A stretch of 41,262 bases of DNA from Streptomyces atratus (GTDB taxonomy: Bacteria; Actinomycetota; Actinomycetes; Streptomycetales; Streptomycetaceae), in contig NZ_FPJO01000042.1 of assembly GCF_900119365.1 (NCBI RefSeq), forward strand, positions 4,631-45,892. Direction: 5' to 3'. The notes beneath the pieces were generated by a model. The model saw only the letters and a list, made by a program, of their open reading frames with translations. It was not told the origin of the DNA and searched no databases. Positions 18,549 to 27,041 of the stretch are shown piece by piece. A program made the position numbers and the translations under genes. Positions within the stretch are counted from its first letter, which is position 1, and each line of letters starts with the position of its first letter.

Positions 18549-20198
18549 TCAGCTTTCCGGGGCGAGCGCGCCGTTGCCGAGCCCGTCCCTGGCCAGTGTC
18601 GCCGCGTCCCTGCTCAGCTCCACCACTCTCCGCGCTCGCTCCTCGAACTCCTGAAGCGCGCGGAAGGCTGCCCCGTACCGCCGTTGCTCGGTGATGTCCA
18701 TCTGCGGGATGCGGGCGCCCTTGCCGTCGAGGCGGAAGGTGCCGCTGGTGCTCGTGGAGCGCCGGGTGTTGGCCGCGCTGCGCAGGAAGCCCTGAAGGTA
18801 GTCGGTGTCGAGCTGGTCGCTGATCGAGACCGGTTCCGGATCGCCGTACTCGACGAGCCCTGCGCGCGCGAGGTCAGCGACGCTGACGGTAGGTCCGTCC
18901 AGAGAGCTGGGACCATCGCCTTCGACCAACGCCGGCAGCAACTCCGCCAACAGCCTCACCTGCTCGGTCAGCTCCCGTCGCAAGGTCTGATACTCAACCG
19001 CGTAGTCGCGATGGGAATCCTCGACATGACGGCCGGGCGTGAGGTCCACGGCATCGTCAAGCAGATCGATCAGGGGAACTTCCGCCATCTGCTCGGGGGC
19101 CGGTTCCAGTGAGCCGTCCGGATCGCCCGCCGTCAGATCGACCATGCGGACACTGGTGACGGCATCCCCGAGGGTCCGCGGACGACGCAGCTGCCAGAGG
19201 TGGACCGGAAGCGCATGCGAGGCCGCCGTACCGGACGGAAGGGCGGTGACCTGGGTGAGGATGCCCCGTCGTACGAGCTCGGCGCGGATGCGACGGCCCG
19301 CCTTGCGGTAGGCGACCGAGGCGGGCAGGACCATGAGGACACGACCGCCGGGCGCGGTGTGCGCATAGGCGTGCTGCAACCAGGCGAGTTCGCCTTCGGC
19401 ACGAGACGGGGTGCCGAACTCCCAGCGCGAGTCGAGCAGCAGATCCTCACGCCCCCAGTCGGGTTCACCGACTGGCGGATCGCAGACAACCAGGTCGGCC
19501 TTGAGGTCCGTCCACTGGTCGTCACGCAGGGAGTCTCCCGTGACGATGCCGACACCGATGCGCCCGGTGAGGTCGGCTCTCAGTCGCGCGAACATGGCCC
19601 TGTTGGCGTCGGACTCCTGCCCGCAGCGCCTGGAACCGTGCTCGGGACCGACGGCGAGCAGGAGGGAGCCGATCCCGCAGGCTGGGTCGAAGAGAGTCGC
19701 GCCAGGTGCCATCTCACCGGCGAAGTGGCATACGGCACGGACGACGCGCGGTGAGGTGACCTGGTCCGATCCGGCCCGGCGTACGGAGTCGGTGAAGCGC
19801 TCCGCGAGGACGCTCACCGCCTCTGCCGCGCCACCGCTCTCGGCCAGATCCCGCGCGAGCCGGACGACGTCCGCCGGAAGCTCCTCACATGCCTCTCCCT
19901 CGGTGAGGAGACGGGCGACATGCACGAGCCCGCCGAGCATGTCGTCGCCGTACACTCCGCGCAGCGCCTGCCACAGCTGCACCTCCACGGAGACTTCCTG
20001 CCCCTTGCTCTGCCTGTCCAGCCAGGCCTGCACCTCAGCCAGATCGAACAGCGGACTGTTGACACCCCCGCCGGTCGGCGTGGGGAAGTCGTCGTAACGT
20101 CGCCGCCAGTTCGAGACGGCGGCGCGGGTGACGCCCGCCAGCCTGGCAATCTCGGAGCCGGTGACCAGTGGGTTGGCCTCTGGGGCGGGAGTGTCCAT
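18549..20198 (-). CDS. HTH-containing N6-adenine DNA methylase fused to an HsdS-like half-specificity domain
   Basis: ATG 20198 is preferred over GTG 20222 because the HTH begins soon after; no clear ribosome site is visible, so a leaderless message is possible. The product is 549 aa. Residues ~13-45 are a helix-turn-helix (SEIARLAGVTRAAVSNWRRR). Residues ~90-380 are an HsdM-like methylase with motif I LFDPACGIGSLL (~165-180) and motif IV CDPPVGEPDW (~238), where the family normally has (N/D)PP(F/Y/W). The last ~110 residues (DYLQGFLRSAANTRR ... IPQMDITEQRRYGAAFRAL) resemble one HsdS half. No restriction subunit is adjacent. It may protect host DNA or be a regulatory or defence methylase. It converges on the helicase pseudogene. 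Confidence 0.8.
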   Translation of the reverse strand: MDTPAPEANPLVTGSEIARLAGVTRAAVSNWRRRYDDFPTPTGGGVNSPLFDLAEVQAWLDRQSKGQEVSVEVQLWQALRGVYGDDMLGGLVHVARLLTEGEACEELPADVVRLARDLAESGGAAEAVSVLAERFTDSVRRAGSDQVTSPRVVRAVCHFAGEMAPGATLFDPACGIGSLLLAVGPEHGSRRCGQESDANRAMFARLRADLTGRIGVGIVTGDSLRDDQWTDLKADLVVCDPPVGEPDWGREDLLLDSRWEFGTPSRAEGELAWLQHAYAHTAPGGRVLMVLPASVAYRKAGRRIRAELVRRGILTQVTALPSGTAASHALPVHLWQLRRPRTLGDAVTSVRMVDLTAGDPDGSLEPAPEQMAEVPLIDLLDDAVDLTPGRHVEDSHRDYAVEYQTLRRELTEQVRLLAELLPALVEGDGPSSLDGPTVSVADLARAGLVEYGDPEPVSISDQLDTDYLQGFLRSAANTRRSTSTSGTFRLDGKGARIPQMDITEQRRYGAAFRALQEFEERARRVVELSRDAATLARDGLGNGALAPES

Positions 20199-20235
20199 CA
20201 CACGGCCAACCGTACACAGCACTCATGCCGCTATC

Positions 20236-20247
20236 AATACATGTATT
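20236..20247. promoter_or_regulatory. Perfect 12-bp palindrome upstream of the methylase
   Basis: AATACATGTATT lies 38 bases before the methylase ATG, in an AT-rich patch that stands out from the surroundings, so it probably lies in the promoter. A second, imperfect dyad GTTGACGGCGTTAAC follows at about 20249-20263. The methylase's own HTH domain is an obvious candidate to bind here and autoregulate. Confidence 0.5.
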
Positions 20248-20363
20248 CGTTGACGGCGTTAACAGTGGATGCGATTACTTACTCCGTGTACCGAATTTTG
20301 TGGCTATTTCTAGGGCGCCCGAGGCGTCCCTGATCGCTGGCCGGTGTCCTACGAGAGGAGACC

Positions 20364-21083
20364 GGCCAGTGCGTCGCATGCTCACGCTTCTGCGACCGAT
20401 GCGGCCATCCGGTCCGCTCGGCTGGCAACCGGCTGTGCACCGGGACTGCCGCCGCAGGGCCGAGCGGCTCGCGACCCAACAGTTCTGCCCGCGCTGCGGC
20501 AAGCCGGGTCACCTGCGGGAGGGCACCAGCTGATGCAGGTCGTGCTCGCGCCCGGTTCCACCCAAACAGCCACCGCGGATGCCGCGAGCGCGGCCAACCG
20601 CTGCGACATGCCGGACCGGGCCTGTGCTCGGCCTGCTGGCAGAGACATCCCGAACGCCCCTCATCCGCGGCAAGCGCTTCCGGGACCAGCTCACCGATCC
20701 GCCCGCCTGGCTCGAGAACTTCGTCACGAATGTCGCGGCCCGATTCTGCGTCGCCCGGACCTGCGGCCTCGTCACCGACCTGGGCCGATTCCTGGACGAC
20801 GAGCCCTCCAACTCGACCCAGGCCCTGCTGGAGCGATCCCGAAGGCCCAGACGGTCGATGGGGTCCCTTCGCCCGTGAGGACTTCTTCACCATCCGCGCG
20901 CTCTGCCCTGCCCACCGACAAGGCCGAACGGCTCGCCGTCGATCGGCGCAAGCGCCGCATCGAGGCCGTTCCAGAACCGCTCCGACCGACTGTGGCCGTC
21001 TTCGATGCCTTCCGCATATCGGCTTAAAGTCGGCGCCGTGCTGGCACCCGCCTTCGCAGCGACCACAACCTGGAAACCGTCAG
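20364..21083 (+). pseudogene. Decayed tyrosine recombinase (integrase) with zinc-ribbon N-terminus
   Basis: Pieces of one protein appear in order but in different frames: CDRCGHPVRSAG, CPRCGKPGHLREGTS, CRSCSRPVPPKQPPR, GLCSACWQRHPERP, then RGKRFRDQLTDPPAWLENFV through RPRRSMGSL, EDFFT, ALPTDKAERLAVDRRKRRIE, and finally RRAGTRLRSDHNLETVR. Together they match the N-terminal two thirds of a common Streptomyces integrase type with multiple CxxC ribbons. The catalytic C-terminal part (R...HxxR...Y) is absent: homology stops near 21083, where an IS21-type remnant begins. It is likely the former integrase of the element that carried the island, or of a later one. Confidence 0.75.
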
Positions 21084-21454
21084 ATTGCCCTCGAAGGCGA
21101 CCAGGTAGTCCTTGCCGACCGGCCGAAGGTGCCGTTGGGTCATCAGACACGGGGTCGGCGGCAGCGGCTTGAGAGCCGCGTGGTCGCGGCTGGCCCGCTC
21201 CCGGATGACCTCCCAGTGCGTCCTGCGGATCTGGGCCCGCCACTGAGGCACTCAGGCTGTCAAGGCGACGCCCATCTCCTTGCGGACGAGAACACCCGTC
21301 CGGACAGGACGTGGTCGCGGACGATGAGGACCTGCCGTTCGAGGCGTCGTGGGGGCCGGTAGGCGGACGTCCGCCCGGAGGCCGTTCGGTCCGATGCTGA
21401 CCGTTTGCTGACCCGAGCGGCCTCATCATGCCTCTGACCTGCACAGATGGCCAA
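21084..21454 (-). pseudogene. istA: IS21-type IstA transposase remnant
   Basis: The minus-strand reading RLERQVLIVRDHVLSGRVF, then in another frame PQWRAQIRRTHWEVI and TQRHLRPVGKDYLVAFEGNL, matches the C-terminal half of IstA transposases, whose next residues would be YSVPA. Homology stops at about 21084, exactly where the integrase remnant on the other strand ends, so this point is a junction. A frameshift lies near 21255. Neither an IstB helper gene nor terminal repeats are evident. Confidence 0.65.
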
Positions 21455-21613
21455 GCGTTAGATCTTGGACTTGAACATTGTACGCATCATCAAGGCACTC
21501 CTGGGCGTAGGCTCCCTGCCTGCATTTTTGCAGGTCAAGGGCGTTCTTCACTGTACAACCGCACACCTTGGACTCGTAGATCGCAGAGAACAAAGGCCTC
21601 GGGAAACGTTGCC

Positions 21614-21694
21614 GAGACCAGCCAGAGCATCGACGCCGGCAAGAAGATCAAGGGATGCAAGCGACACCTGATCACCGACACCACAACAGCCTGA
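21614..21694 (+). mobile_element. IS5-type transposase fragment
   Basis: The frame reads ETSQSIDAGKKIKGCKRH then LITDT before a stop. This matches the region after the first catalytic Asp of IS5-family transposases (GxDAGKKxxGRKRHxxxDT). The preceding 150 bases may include more distorted transposase sequence but cannot be assigned. The rest of 21455-21795 holds no gene. Confidence 0.55.
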
Positions 21695-21794
21695 ACATTG
21701 ATCAGATGCCTTCGGTCGTAGCGGACATCGGCGTCCGGGGTCGACCGGGGCCGGCAGCGCATGGGGCAGGCCCTGCCGGAATACGCGGTCTGAC

Positions 21795-21925
21795 AGAATG
21801 GCCTCCGAAAACTCAGGCGACGCGCGTCAGGAAACCGGTGTGAATCCGGTACGGTCCCGCCACTGTGACCGGGCTGCAGCAGCCCGGAAGCCAGATACTG
21901 GCCGCGCCGCCTTCTCGTACAACCC
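21795..21925 (+). promoter_or_regulatory. Cobalamin (B12) riboswitch
   Basis: The core reads AGGAAACCGGTGTGAATCCG (21829-21848), then CGGTCCCGCCACTGTGA, then a GGGCTGCAGCAGCCC stem, then GGAAGCCAGATACTGG (21887-21902): the conserved B12-box and neighbouring helices in order and spacing. It lies about 35 bases before the start of a binding-lipoprotein gene, so adenosylcobalamin should repress the four-gene operon, probably by hiding the ribosome site GGAAAGG at 21946. The exact ends of the aptamer are approximate. Confidence 0.95.
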
Positions 21926-21959
21926 AGGGGACGAGGACATCCCCCGGAAAGGCTCGGCC

Positions 21960-22946
21960 ATGCTCCGGATCCGCCGTGTACCACTCGCGCTCATACCGCT
22001 GCTTCTCCTGCCGCTCACCAGCTGCGGCTCCGGCACGAACGGCGAGCGCAAGGCAGAGGCCGCACCGGCCGCCGACGGTTTTCCCTACACGGTCACCAAC
22101 TGCGGTACGAAGACGACCTTCGACGCCCCGCCGAAGCGGGTCGTCACCATGAACCAGCACGTCACCGAGATCATGCTGGCCCTCGGACTTCAGGACCGGC
22201 TGGCCGGGACGGCCTACCTGGACGACAGCATCCTGCCGGAGTACCGGTCCGCGTACGCCAGGACCACGGTGCTCGCGAAGGAGTACCCCTCCAAGGAGGT
22301 GCTGCTCGGCGCCAACCCCGACTTCGTCTACGGCGGGTACAACAGCGCCTTCGACAAGGCCAAGGGCCAGGACCGGGCGGGGCTCCAGAAGGACGGCATC
22401 AACACCCGGCTGAACATCGAGAACTGCACCGAGGGCAAGGTCGGTATCGATCAGCTCGCCACCGAGATCACCCAAGTCGCCAGGACCTTCGGCGTACCGG
22501 AACGCGGCGAGAAGCTGATCGCCGAGGAGCGGCAGAAGATCACGACGGTCGAGGCAGAGCTCAAGGGCTCCTCACCTCCCTCGGTGTTCGTGTACGACTC
22601 CGGCGACAGCTCCGCGTTCACCGCGGGCGGTAAGGGCATCGGCAACGAGATCGTCCGGCTCGCCGGAGGCAGGAACGTCTTCACGGACCTCGACGCCACC
22701 TTCGGCGACGTGTCCTGGGAGCAGGTCATCAAGCGCAAGCCCGAGGTGGTCGTGATCTACGACTACGGAGGCACTACCGTGGCGGCCAAGAAGAAGCGGC
22801 TGCTGAACGATCCCGCACTCGCGGACGTGCCGGCGATCAGGAACAAGAAGTTCGCGGTACTCCCGCTGTCCTCGGCCGTGCTCGGTGTCCGGGTGGCCGA
22901 CGCCGTGCAGGACCTGGCCGGGCAGCTGCACCCCGGCACACCGTGA
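21960..22946 (+). CDS. ABC transporter substrate-binding lipoprotein (BtuF/FecB type)
   Basis: ATG 21960 follows GGAAAGG with suitable spacing and starts a lipoprotein signal (MLRIRRVPLALIPLLLLPLT, lipobox LTSC). The 328-aa product is a class III periplasmic-binding fold: RVVTMNQHVTEIMLALGL, NPDFVYGGYN, then EQVIKRKPEVVVIYDY in the second lobe. The fold binds corrinoids, haem or ferric siderophores. The upstream cobalamin riboswitch makes cobalamin, a cobinamide or cobalt chelate the best substrate guess. The gene overlaps the permease by 4 bases. Confidence 0.92.
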   Translation: MLRIRRVPLALIPLLLLPLTSCGSGTNGERKAEAAPAADGFPYTVTNCGTKTTFDAPPKRVVTMNQHVTEIMLALGLQDRLAGTAYLDDSILPEYRSAYARTTVLAKEYPSKEVLLGANPDFVYGGYNSAFDKAKGQDRAGLQKDGINTRLNIENCTEGKVGIDQLATEITQVARTFGVPERGEKLIAEERQKITTVEAELKGSSPPSVFVYDSGDSSAFTAGGKGIGNEIVRLAGGRNVFTDLDATFGDVSWEQVIKRKPEVVVIYDYGGTTVAAKKKRLLNDPALADVPAIRNKKFAVLPLSSAVLGVRVADAVQDLAGQLHPGTP

Positions 22947-23998
22947 GCGCGGAGTCCGCCCGCCCCGGCCCGAAGTCCGTACTCCGCTCGCCCCCCGTCG
23001 TGATCGGCGTCCTCACTGTGCTGCTGCTCGCGGCGGCTGTGGCCGGTCTGGCGCTCGGCCCGGTACGGATTCCGCCCGGCGAGGTACTGAGTACGGTCCT
23101 GGGTGGTGAACGCACCGGTGCGTACCCGACGATCGTGTGGGAGGTACGACTGCCCAGGGTGCTGCTCGGGACCGTCGTCGGCGCCGGGCTGGCCCTGTCG
23201 GGCACGGTGCTCCAGGCGCTGGTGCGTAACCCGTTGGCCGATCCGTTTCTGCTGGGCACCTCGTCCGGGGCGTCAGCGGGCGCCGCCGTGGTCGTCGTGC
23301 TGGGGGTCGGCGCCGGGGCGGCCACCGACGTGGCGCTGCCCATTGCCGCGTTCGCCGGGTCCATGGCCGCGCTGGTCGCCGTCTACGCGATGGCCCGGCG
23401 CGGCGGCACCATGACAACGGGCCGGCTGATCCTGGCCGGGGTGGCGATCCAGTACGTGCTGTCCGCGTTCACCAGCCTGATCCTGGTGCTGTCCTCCCGG
23501 GCCGAGCATGTGCGGGCGATCCTGTTCTGGACCCTGGGCGGCCTGGGTGGCGCCCGCTGGGACCAACTGGCACTGCCCGCTGTGGTATTGGGCGTCGGGG
23601 CCGTACTCCTGATCAGCCTGGCCCGTCCGCTGGATCTGTTGCTGACCGGGGAGGAAGGGGCCCGCAGCCTCGGCCTGGACCCCGGACGCTTCCGGGGCGG
23701 GGTCTTCGTGCTGGTGTCACTGATCATCGGCGTGCTGGTCGCCTACAGCGGGGCAATCGGCTTCGTCGGCCTGATGATTCCGCACGCCGCCCGGCTGGTC
23801 GTCGGCGCGTCCCACCGCAGGCTGCTGCCGGTGACCGCGCTCGGCGGGGCCGTCTTCCTGCTGCTGGCCGATCTGCTGGCGCGGACCGTGGCAGCCCCCG
23901 AAGAGATTCCCGCCGGGGTGATCACTGCCCTGGTGGGCGGCCCGTTCTTCCTCTGGCTGCTGCGCCGCTCCAGCCGTACCGAAGGGATCACCGGATGA
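22943..23998 (+). CDS. FecCD/BtuC-family ABC permease
   Basis: GTG 22943 overlaps the lipoprotein stop. The 351-aa polytopic protein has the family hallmarks: a first helix VVIGVLTVLLLAAAVAGLAL, IVWEVRLPRVLLGTVVGAGLALSG, the NPLADPFLLGTSSGAS loop, and GAIGFVGLMIPHAARLVVG, the cytoplasmic coupling region that contacts the ATPase. Length and about ten membrane segments are as expected. It forms the channel through which the substrate delivered by the lipoprotein passes. It overlaps the ATPase gene by ATGA. Confidence 0.95.
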   Translation: MSAESARPGPKSVLRSPPVVIGVLTVLLLAAAVAGLALGPVRIPPGEVLSTVLGGERTGAYPTIVWEVRLPRVLLGTVVGAGLALSGTVLQALVRNPLADPFLLGTSSGASAGAAVVVVLGVGAGAATDVALPIAAFAGSMAALVAVYAMARRGGTMTTGRLILAGVAIQYVLSAFTSLILVLSSRAEHVRAILFWTLGGLGGARWDQLALPAVVLGVGAVLLISLARPLDLLLTGEEGARSLGLDPGRFRGGVFVLVSLIIGVLVAYSGAIGFVGLMIPHAARLVVGASHRRLLPVTALGGAVFLLLADLLARTVAAPEEIPAGVITALVGGPFFLWLLRRSSRTEGITG

Positions 23999-24783
23999 GC
24001 CCGGCACCGTCCCCGACGGCGCTCGCCGCCGACGGGATCAGCTACGAGGTGGCCGGCCGTACCCTGCTCGACGCGGTCACGCTGGACGCCGCCCCCGGCG
24101 AGACGGTCGGCCTGGTCGGGCCGAACGGCAGCGGCAAGACCACCTTCCTGCGCTGTGTGTACGGCGCCCTGCGCCCCGCAGCGGGTCGGGTCCTGCTGGA
24201 CGGAGCGGACGCCGCGGCCCTCGGTGTGAAGGAACGGGCCCGCCGCGTCGCCGTCGTACCGCAGGACAGCCCCGGCACCTTCGGCCTGACCGTACGCCAG
24301 GTCGTGGCGATGGGCCGAAGCCCGCACAAACGGTTCTGGGAGCAGGACGACGCCGGCGATGCCCGCCGCATCGACCAGTCGCTCCAGCGCGTCGGCGCGG
24401 CGCCGCTGGCCGACCGGCGGTTCGAAGAGCTGTCCGGCGGGGAACGGCAACGGGCCCTGATCGCCCGCGCCCTGGTCCAGGAACCGGGGCTGCTGGCGCT
24501 CGACGAACCCACGAACCATCTGGACATCCGCTACCAGCTGGAGATCCTCGGCCTGGTGAGAACCCTGGGCACCACCAATCTGCTGGTGCTGCATGACCTC
24601 AACCTGGCCGCTTCCTACTGCGACCGGTTGTTCGTCCTCAGCGCCGGACGACTGGTGGCGTCCGGCTCCCCGCACGCGGTACTGACGGAAGAACTGCTGG
24701 CCGAGGTCTACGGGATACGATCCCGGATCGGCGTCCACCCGGTCACCGGCTCCCCCAACGTCGTCTACCTCCCGCTGTCATGA
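23995..24783 (+). CDS. ABC transporter ATPase (BtuD/FecE type)
   Basis: The 262-aa ATPase has Walker A GPNGSGKTT, Q-loop VVPQD, signature LSGGERQRALIARAL, Walker B LLALDEPTNHLD and H-loop LHDLN, all canonical. It powers the import system formed with the preceding permease and lipoprotein. Start ATG and stop overlap both neighbours by 4 bases, so the operon is tightly coupled. Confidence 0.95.
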   Translation: MSPAPSPTALAADGISYEVAGRTLLDAVTLDAAPGETVGLVGPNGSGKTTFLRCVYGALRPAAGRVLLDGADAAALGVKERARRVAVVPQDSPGTFGLTVRQVVAMGRSPHKRFWEQDDAGDARRIDQSLQRVGAAPLADRRFEELSGGERQRALIARALVQEPGLLALDEPTNHLDIRYQLEILGLVRTLGTTNLLVLHDLNLAASYCDRLFVLSAGRLVASGSPHAVLTEELLAEVYGIRSRIGVHPVTGSPNVVYLPLS

Positions 24784-25541
24784 GTGACGACACTTCCCCC
24801 GTCTGGACGCCCTTGCCGCACGGGCCACGCTGGCAGGTCACCGAAGGCGAACCGTCCGCGAGCGAAGCAGGGCTGTGGCTGGCAGCCGACCGACTGGCCG
24901 ATCCGGCGGGCATGGAGCTGTCGAGTCTGCTGGAGCGCGAGCGCACCGGCAGCGGCCACCGCACCGGTCATGCGACCGCGCTGACCCTGATGGCGGTGTA
25001 CGCGGGCTGGGTCACTGCCGCCGCCGTGCTCCATTGGGCGCTGTACGACGAGGTCCCGGACATGCGGTCCGGCAATGTCCTGGTGCGCCCCGCCACGCAC
25101 GGGATCGACGGAGTCCGGGTGCGCAGAGCCCGGCTGCTGGTGCCCCGGGCCGGGGAGGACTCCGTACGGCTGCTGCACCGCACCGTGCTCGATGGGCATC
25201 TGCTGCCCATCGCCGATGCACTGCACCGTCGTACCCGCGCCGGGGCCAGGCAGTTGAGTGGAGGGATCGCCCATGGCTGCGCCACAGCGCTGTGCGCGTA
25301 CGGCGCGCGGGTGGATCTGCTGGCGGCCCGCTGGCGGCAGATCGTGGACACCGCACCCGGCGGACTCGCGACGCTGGGCGAGGTGGTACGGGTCCGACGA
25401 GCGCCGGACGGCCCGGAGCGGCTGGTCTATCTCCGCAACACCTGCTGTCTGTACTACACGGGTGCGGAGGCGGTGCGCTGTGCGAGCTGTTGTCTGACAA
25501 GCCGCGAGGAGCGACTACGGGCCTACACGAGGCCGAGGTAG
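24780..25541 (+). CDS. FhuF-like (2Fe-2S) ferric-reductase-type protein
   Basis: The 253-aa protein ends with RNTCCLYYTGAEAVRCASCC, the Cys-Cys ... Cys-x2-Cys arrangement that ligates the [2Fe-2S] cluster in FhuF and related siderophore-iron reductases. The preceding ~200 residues are helical and Arg/Ala/Leu-rich, as in actinobacterial FhuF-like proteins. It overlaps the ATPase gene and therefore lies under the cobalamin riboswitch. This is unexpected for a purely iron-related protein. It may reduce the cobalt of an imported corrinoid, or the transporter may serve a metal chelate. No start problem. The following 217 bases to the GNAT remnant show no supported gene. Confidence 0.85.
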   Translation: MSDDTSPVWTPLPHGPRWQVTEGEPSASEAGLWLAADRLADPAGMELSSLLERERTGSGHRTGHATALTLMAVYAGWVTAAAVLHWALYDEVPDMRSGNVLVRPATHGIDGVRVRRARLLVPRAGEDSVRLLHRTVLDGHLLPIADALHRRTRAGARQLSGGIAHGCATALCAYGARVDLLAARWRQIVDTAPGGLATLGEVVRVRRAPDGPERLVYLRNTCCLYYTGAEAVRCASCCLTSREERLRAYTRPR

Positions 25542-25758
25542 CACCAGCGGCTCCGAGGCCCAGGCACCGGTTCCAGCGAGGACGGCGCGCAGTCCCGGCG
25601 GTCGACCTCGGCATTGGGCCGTTGGGTGAGCCAGGCGGCCAGGGCGAGACCGACTGCGGCGAGGGTCGAACGCGGCCGCTCGGCGCAGCCGGCAATGGTC
25701 CGGAGCGACCCGGTGGACGGCCACCGCGCGCGGCCCGGCAAGGTTCGGGCGCGGTGGC

Positions 25759-26283
25759 CTATGGCTCAGCGGTGGGCGAACGCGGGGGCGCTTCCCCGGG
25801 CCGGTAGACGCACTCCGCGAGCGTCGCGTACTTCTTCCAGCCCAGCGTCTCGTACAGCGCGCGCCCGGCGTCGGTCGCACCGAGAACGCCGAGGACCGCG
25901 CCCTCTTCCAGCGCGCGGTCGGCGAGCGTACGCATCACGAAGCCGCCCAGCCCGCGCCGCCGGTGGGCCTCCTCGGTCACCACCCGGTCCACGGCCACCT
26001 CGTCCCCGAGGACTGCCATCTGCCCCTTGGCCGCCTGCCGGCCCGCCGCATCCAGTCCCCGGACACAGATGACTCCTCCGCCGGACTCCAGGGTCGTGGT
26101 GTATCCCTCGGGCGCGGCCGGGTTCGTAGCCATCAGGTCCAGGGCCATCAGATGCCCGGTCTCCTCCCAGGCCACGACCCACCCCTGAGGCAGCCAGGGC
26201 TCGATCGTCTCCGGTTCCGCGGGCATCTTCATCCACGTCCGCGGCGCGGTCACCGAGGCGGCGGCACTGCGGACCGGCGACAA
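25759..26283 (-). pseudogene. GNAT acetyltransferase lacking its N-terminal part
   Basis: The frame contains acetyl-CoA-binding motif A, VVTEEAHRRRGLGGFVMRTL, then GVLGATDAGRALYETLGWKK, typical of the C-terminal half of ~250-aa actinobacterial GNAT proteins. It opens with AAASVTAPRTWMKM, which in full-length relatives lies in the middle of the chain after about 80 residues. Immediately beyond 26283 the sequence becomes an unrelated WD40 fragment on the other strand. The 5' end therefore appears to have been lost by recombination. A shorter product from ATG (MKMPAEPE...) is possible but would still lack the N-terminal lobe. Confidence 0.6.
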
Positions 26284-26385
26284 CGGTGGCGGAGGGCCGC
26301 GGTGTTGCCGTCACCGGCAGTGACGACAAGACGGCACGGGTGTGGGACCTGGCCGGCGGAGAGCCCATGGGCGTGCCCCTCGTCG
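26284..26385 (+). pseudogene. Isolated WD40-repeat fragment
   Basis: The plus-strand reading GRGVAVTGSDDKTARVWDL then AGGEPMGVPLVG is one near-perfect WD40 blade (GSDDKTxRVWDL), as in large Streptomyces WD40 proteins. No start, no neighbouring repeats and no continuing frame are present. It is a scrap of a deleted gene abutting the truncated GNAT gene. Confidence 0.65.
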
Positions 26386-26426
26386 GTGGGGTGGGCGGTG
26401 CGGCCCTCCCGTCGGCCGGACCTGTG

Positions 26427-27020
26427 TCATACGTCCCGGTGGCCGGTGTCCAGCGAGCGGAGGAAGGCCAGCGTGCGGTCGAGCAGCAGCGCGGCGGCCT
26501 CGGCGTCGTAGGACGGCAGCGAGTTGTCGGCGAACAGGTGCTGATCGCCGGGATAGAGGTGCAGTTCGGCGTCGGGGGCCTCGTCGGCCAGGGCGCGGGC
26601 GGCGTCCGCGTCGCCCTCGTCGGTGAACAGGCGGTCCGCCTCCATGGCGTGGACACGGACCGGGAGCCGCGACGGCCACGCCCCGAAGGCCGATGTCGGC
26701 ACGCATGAGTGGACGAACACGGCGCCGCGGGCGCCGGCTCGTGTCTGTGCCAGCTTCTGGGCGGGCAGCACGCCGAGGGAGAACCCGATGTAGACCAGCT
26801 CCGCCGGTGAGTCCGCCACCGCCCGGACGCCGCGGTCGAGCAGCTCGTCGAAGCCGGTCTTCTCCGCGTACGCCAGTCCCGCGTCCAGGGTGTCGAAGGT
26901 GCGGCCGTCGTACAGGTCGGGGGTGTGCACGGTGTGCCCCTCGCCGCGCAGGGCGTCCGCGAAAGCGGTCACACCGGGGGTCAGGCCCTGGGCGTGATGA
27001 AACAGGAATACTTCGGCCAC
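26427..27020 (-). CDS. Dienelactone hydrolase family protein
   Basis: GTG 27020 is chosen because GGAGG lies 6 bases before it; an upstream in-frame start at 27062 would ignore this site. The 197-aa alpha/beta hydrolase begins VAEVFLFHHAQGLTPG. The nucleophile elbow is GFSLG, with Ser where dienelactone hydrolase has Cys. The acid is probably the Asp of HAMEADRLF and the histidine lies in GDQHLFAD. Relatives hydrolyse esters or lactones in aromatic or xenobiotic breakdown; the real substrate is unknown. The gene stands alone, with direct repeats in its upstream region. Confidence 0.85.
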   Translation of the reverse strand: MAEVFLFHHAQGLTPGVTAFADALRGEGHTVHTPDLYDGRTFDTLDAGLAYAEKTGFDELLDRGVRAVADSPAELVYIGFSLGVLPAQKLAQTRAGARGAVFVHSCVPTSAFGAWPSRLPVRVHAMEADRLFTDEGDADAARALADEAPDAELHLYPGDQHLFADNSLPSYDAEAAALLLDRTLAFLRSLDTGHRDV

Positions 27021-27041
27021 CGTGAGCCTCCAACAGCCTTC

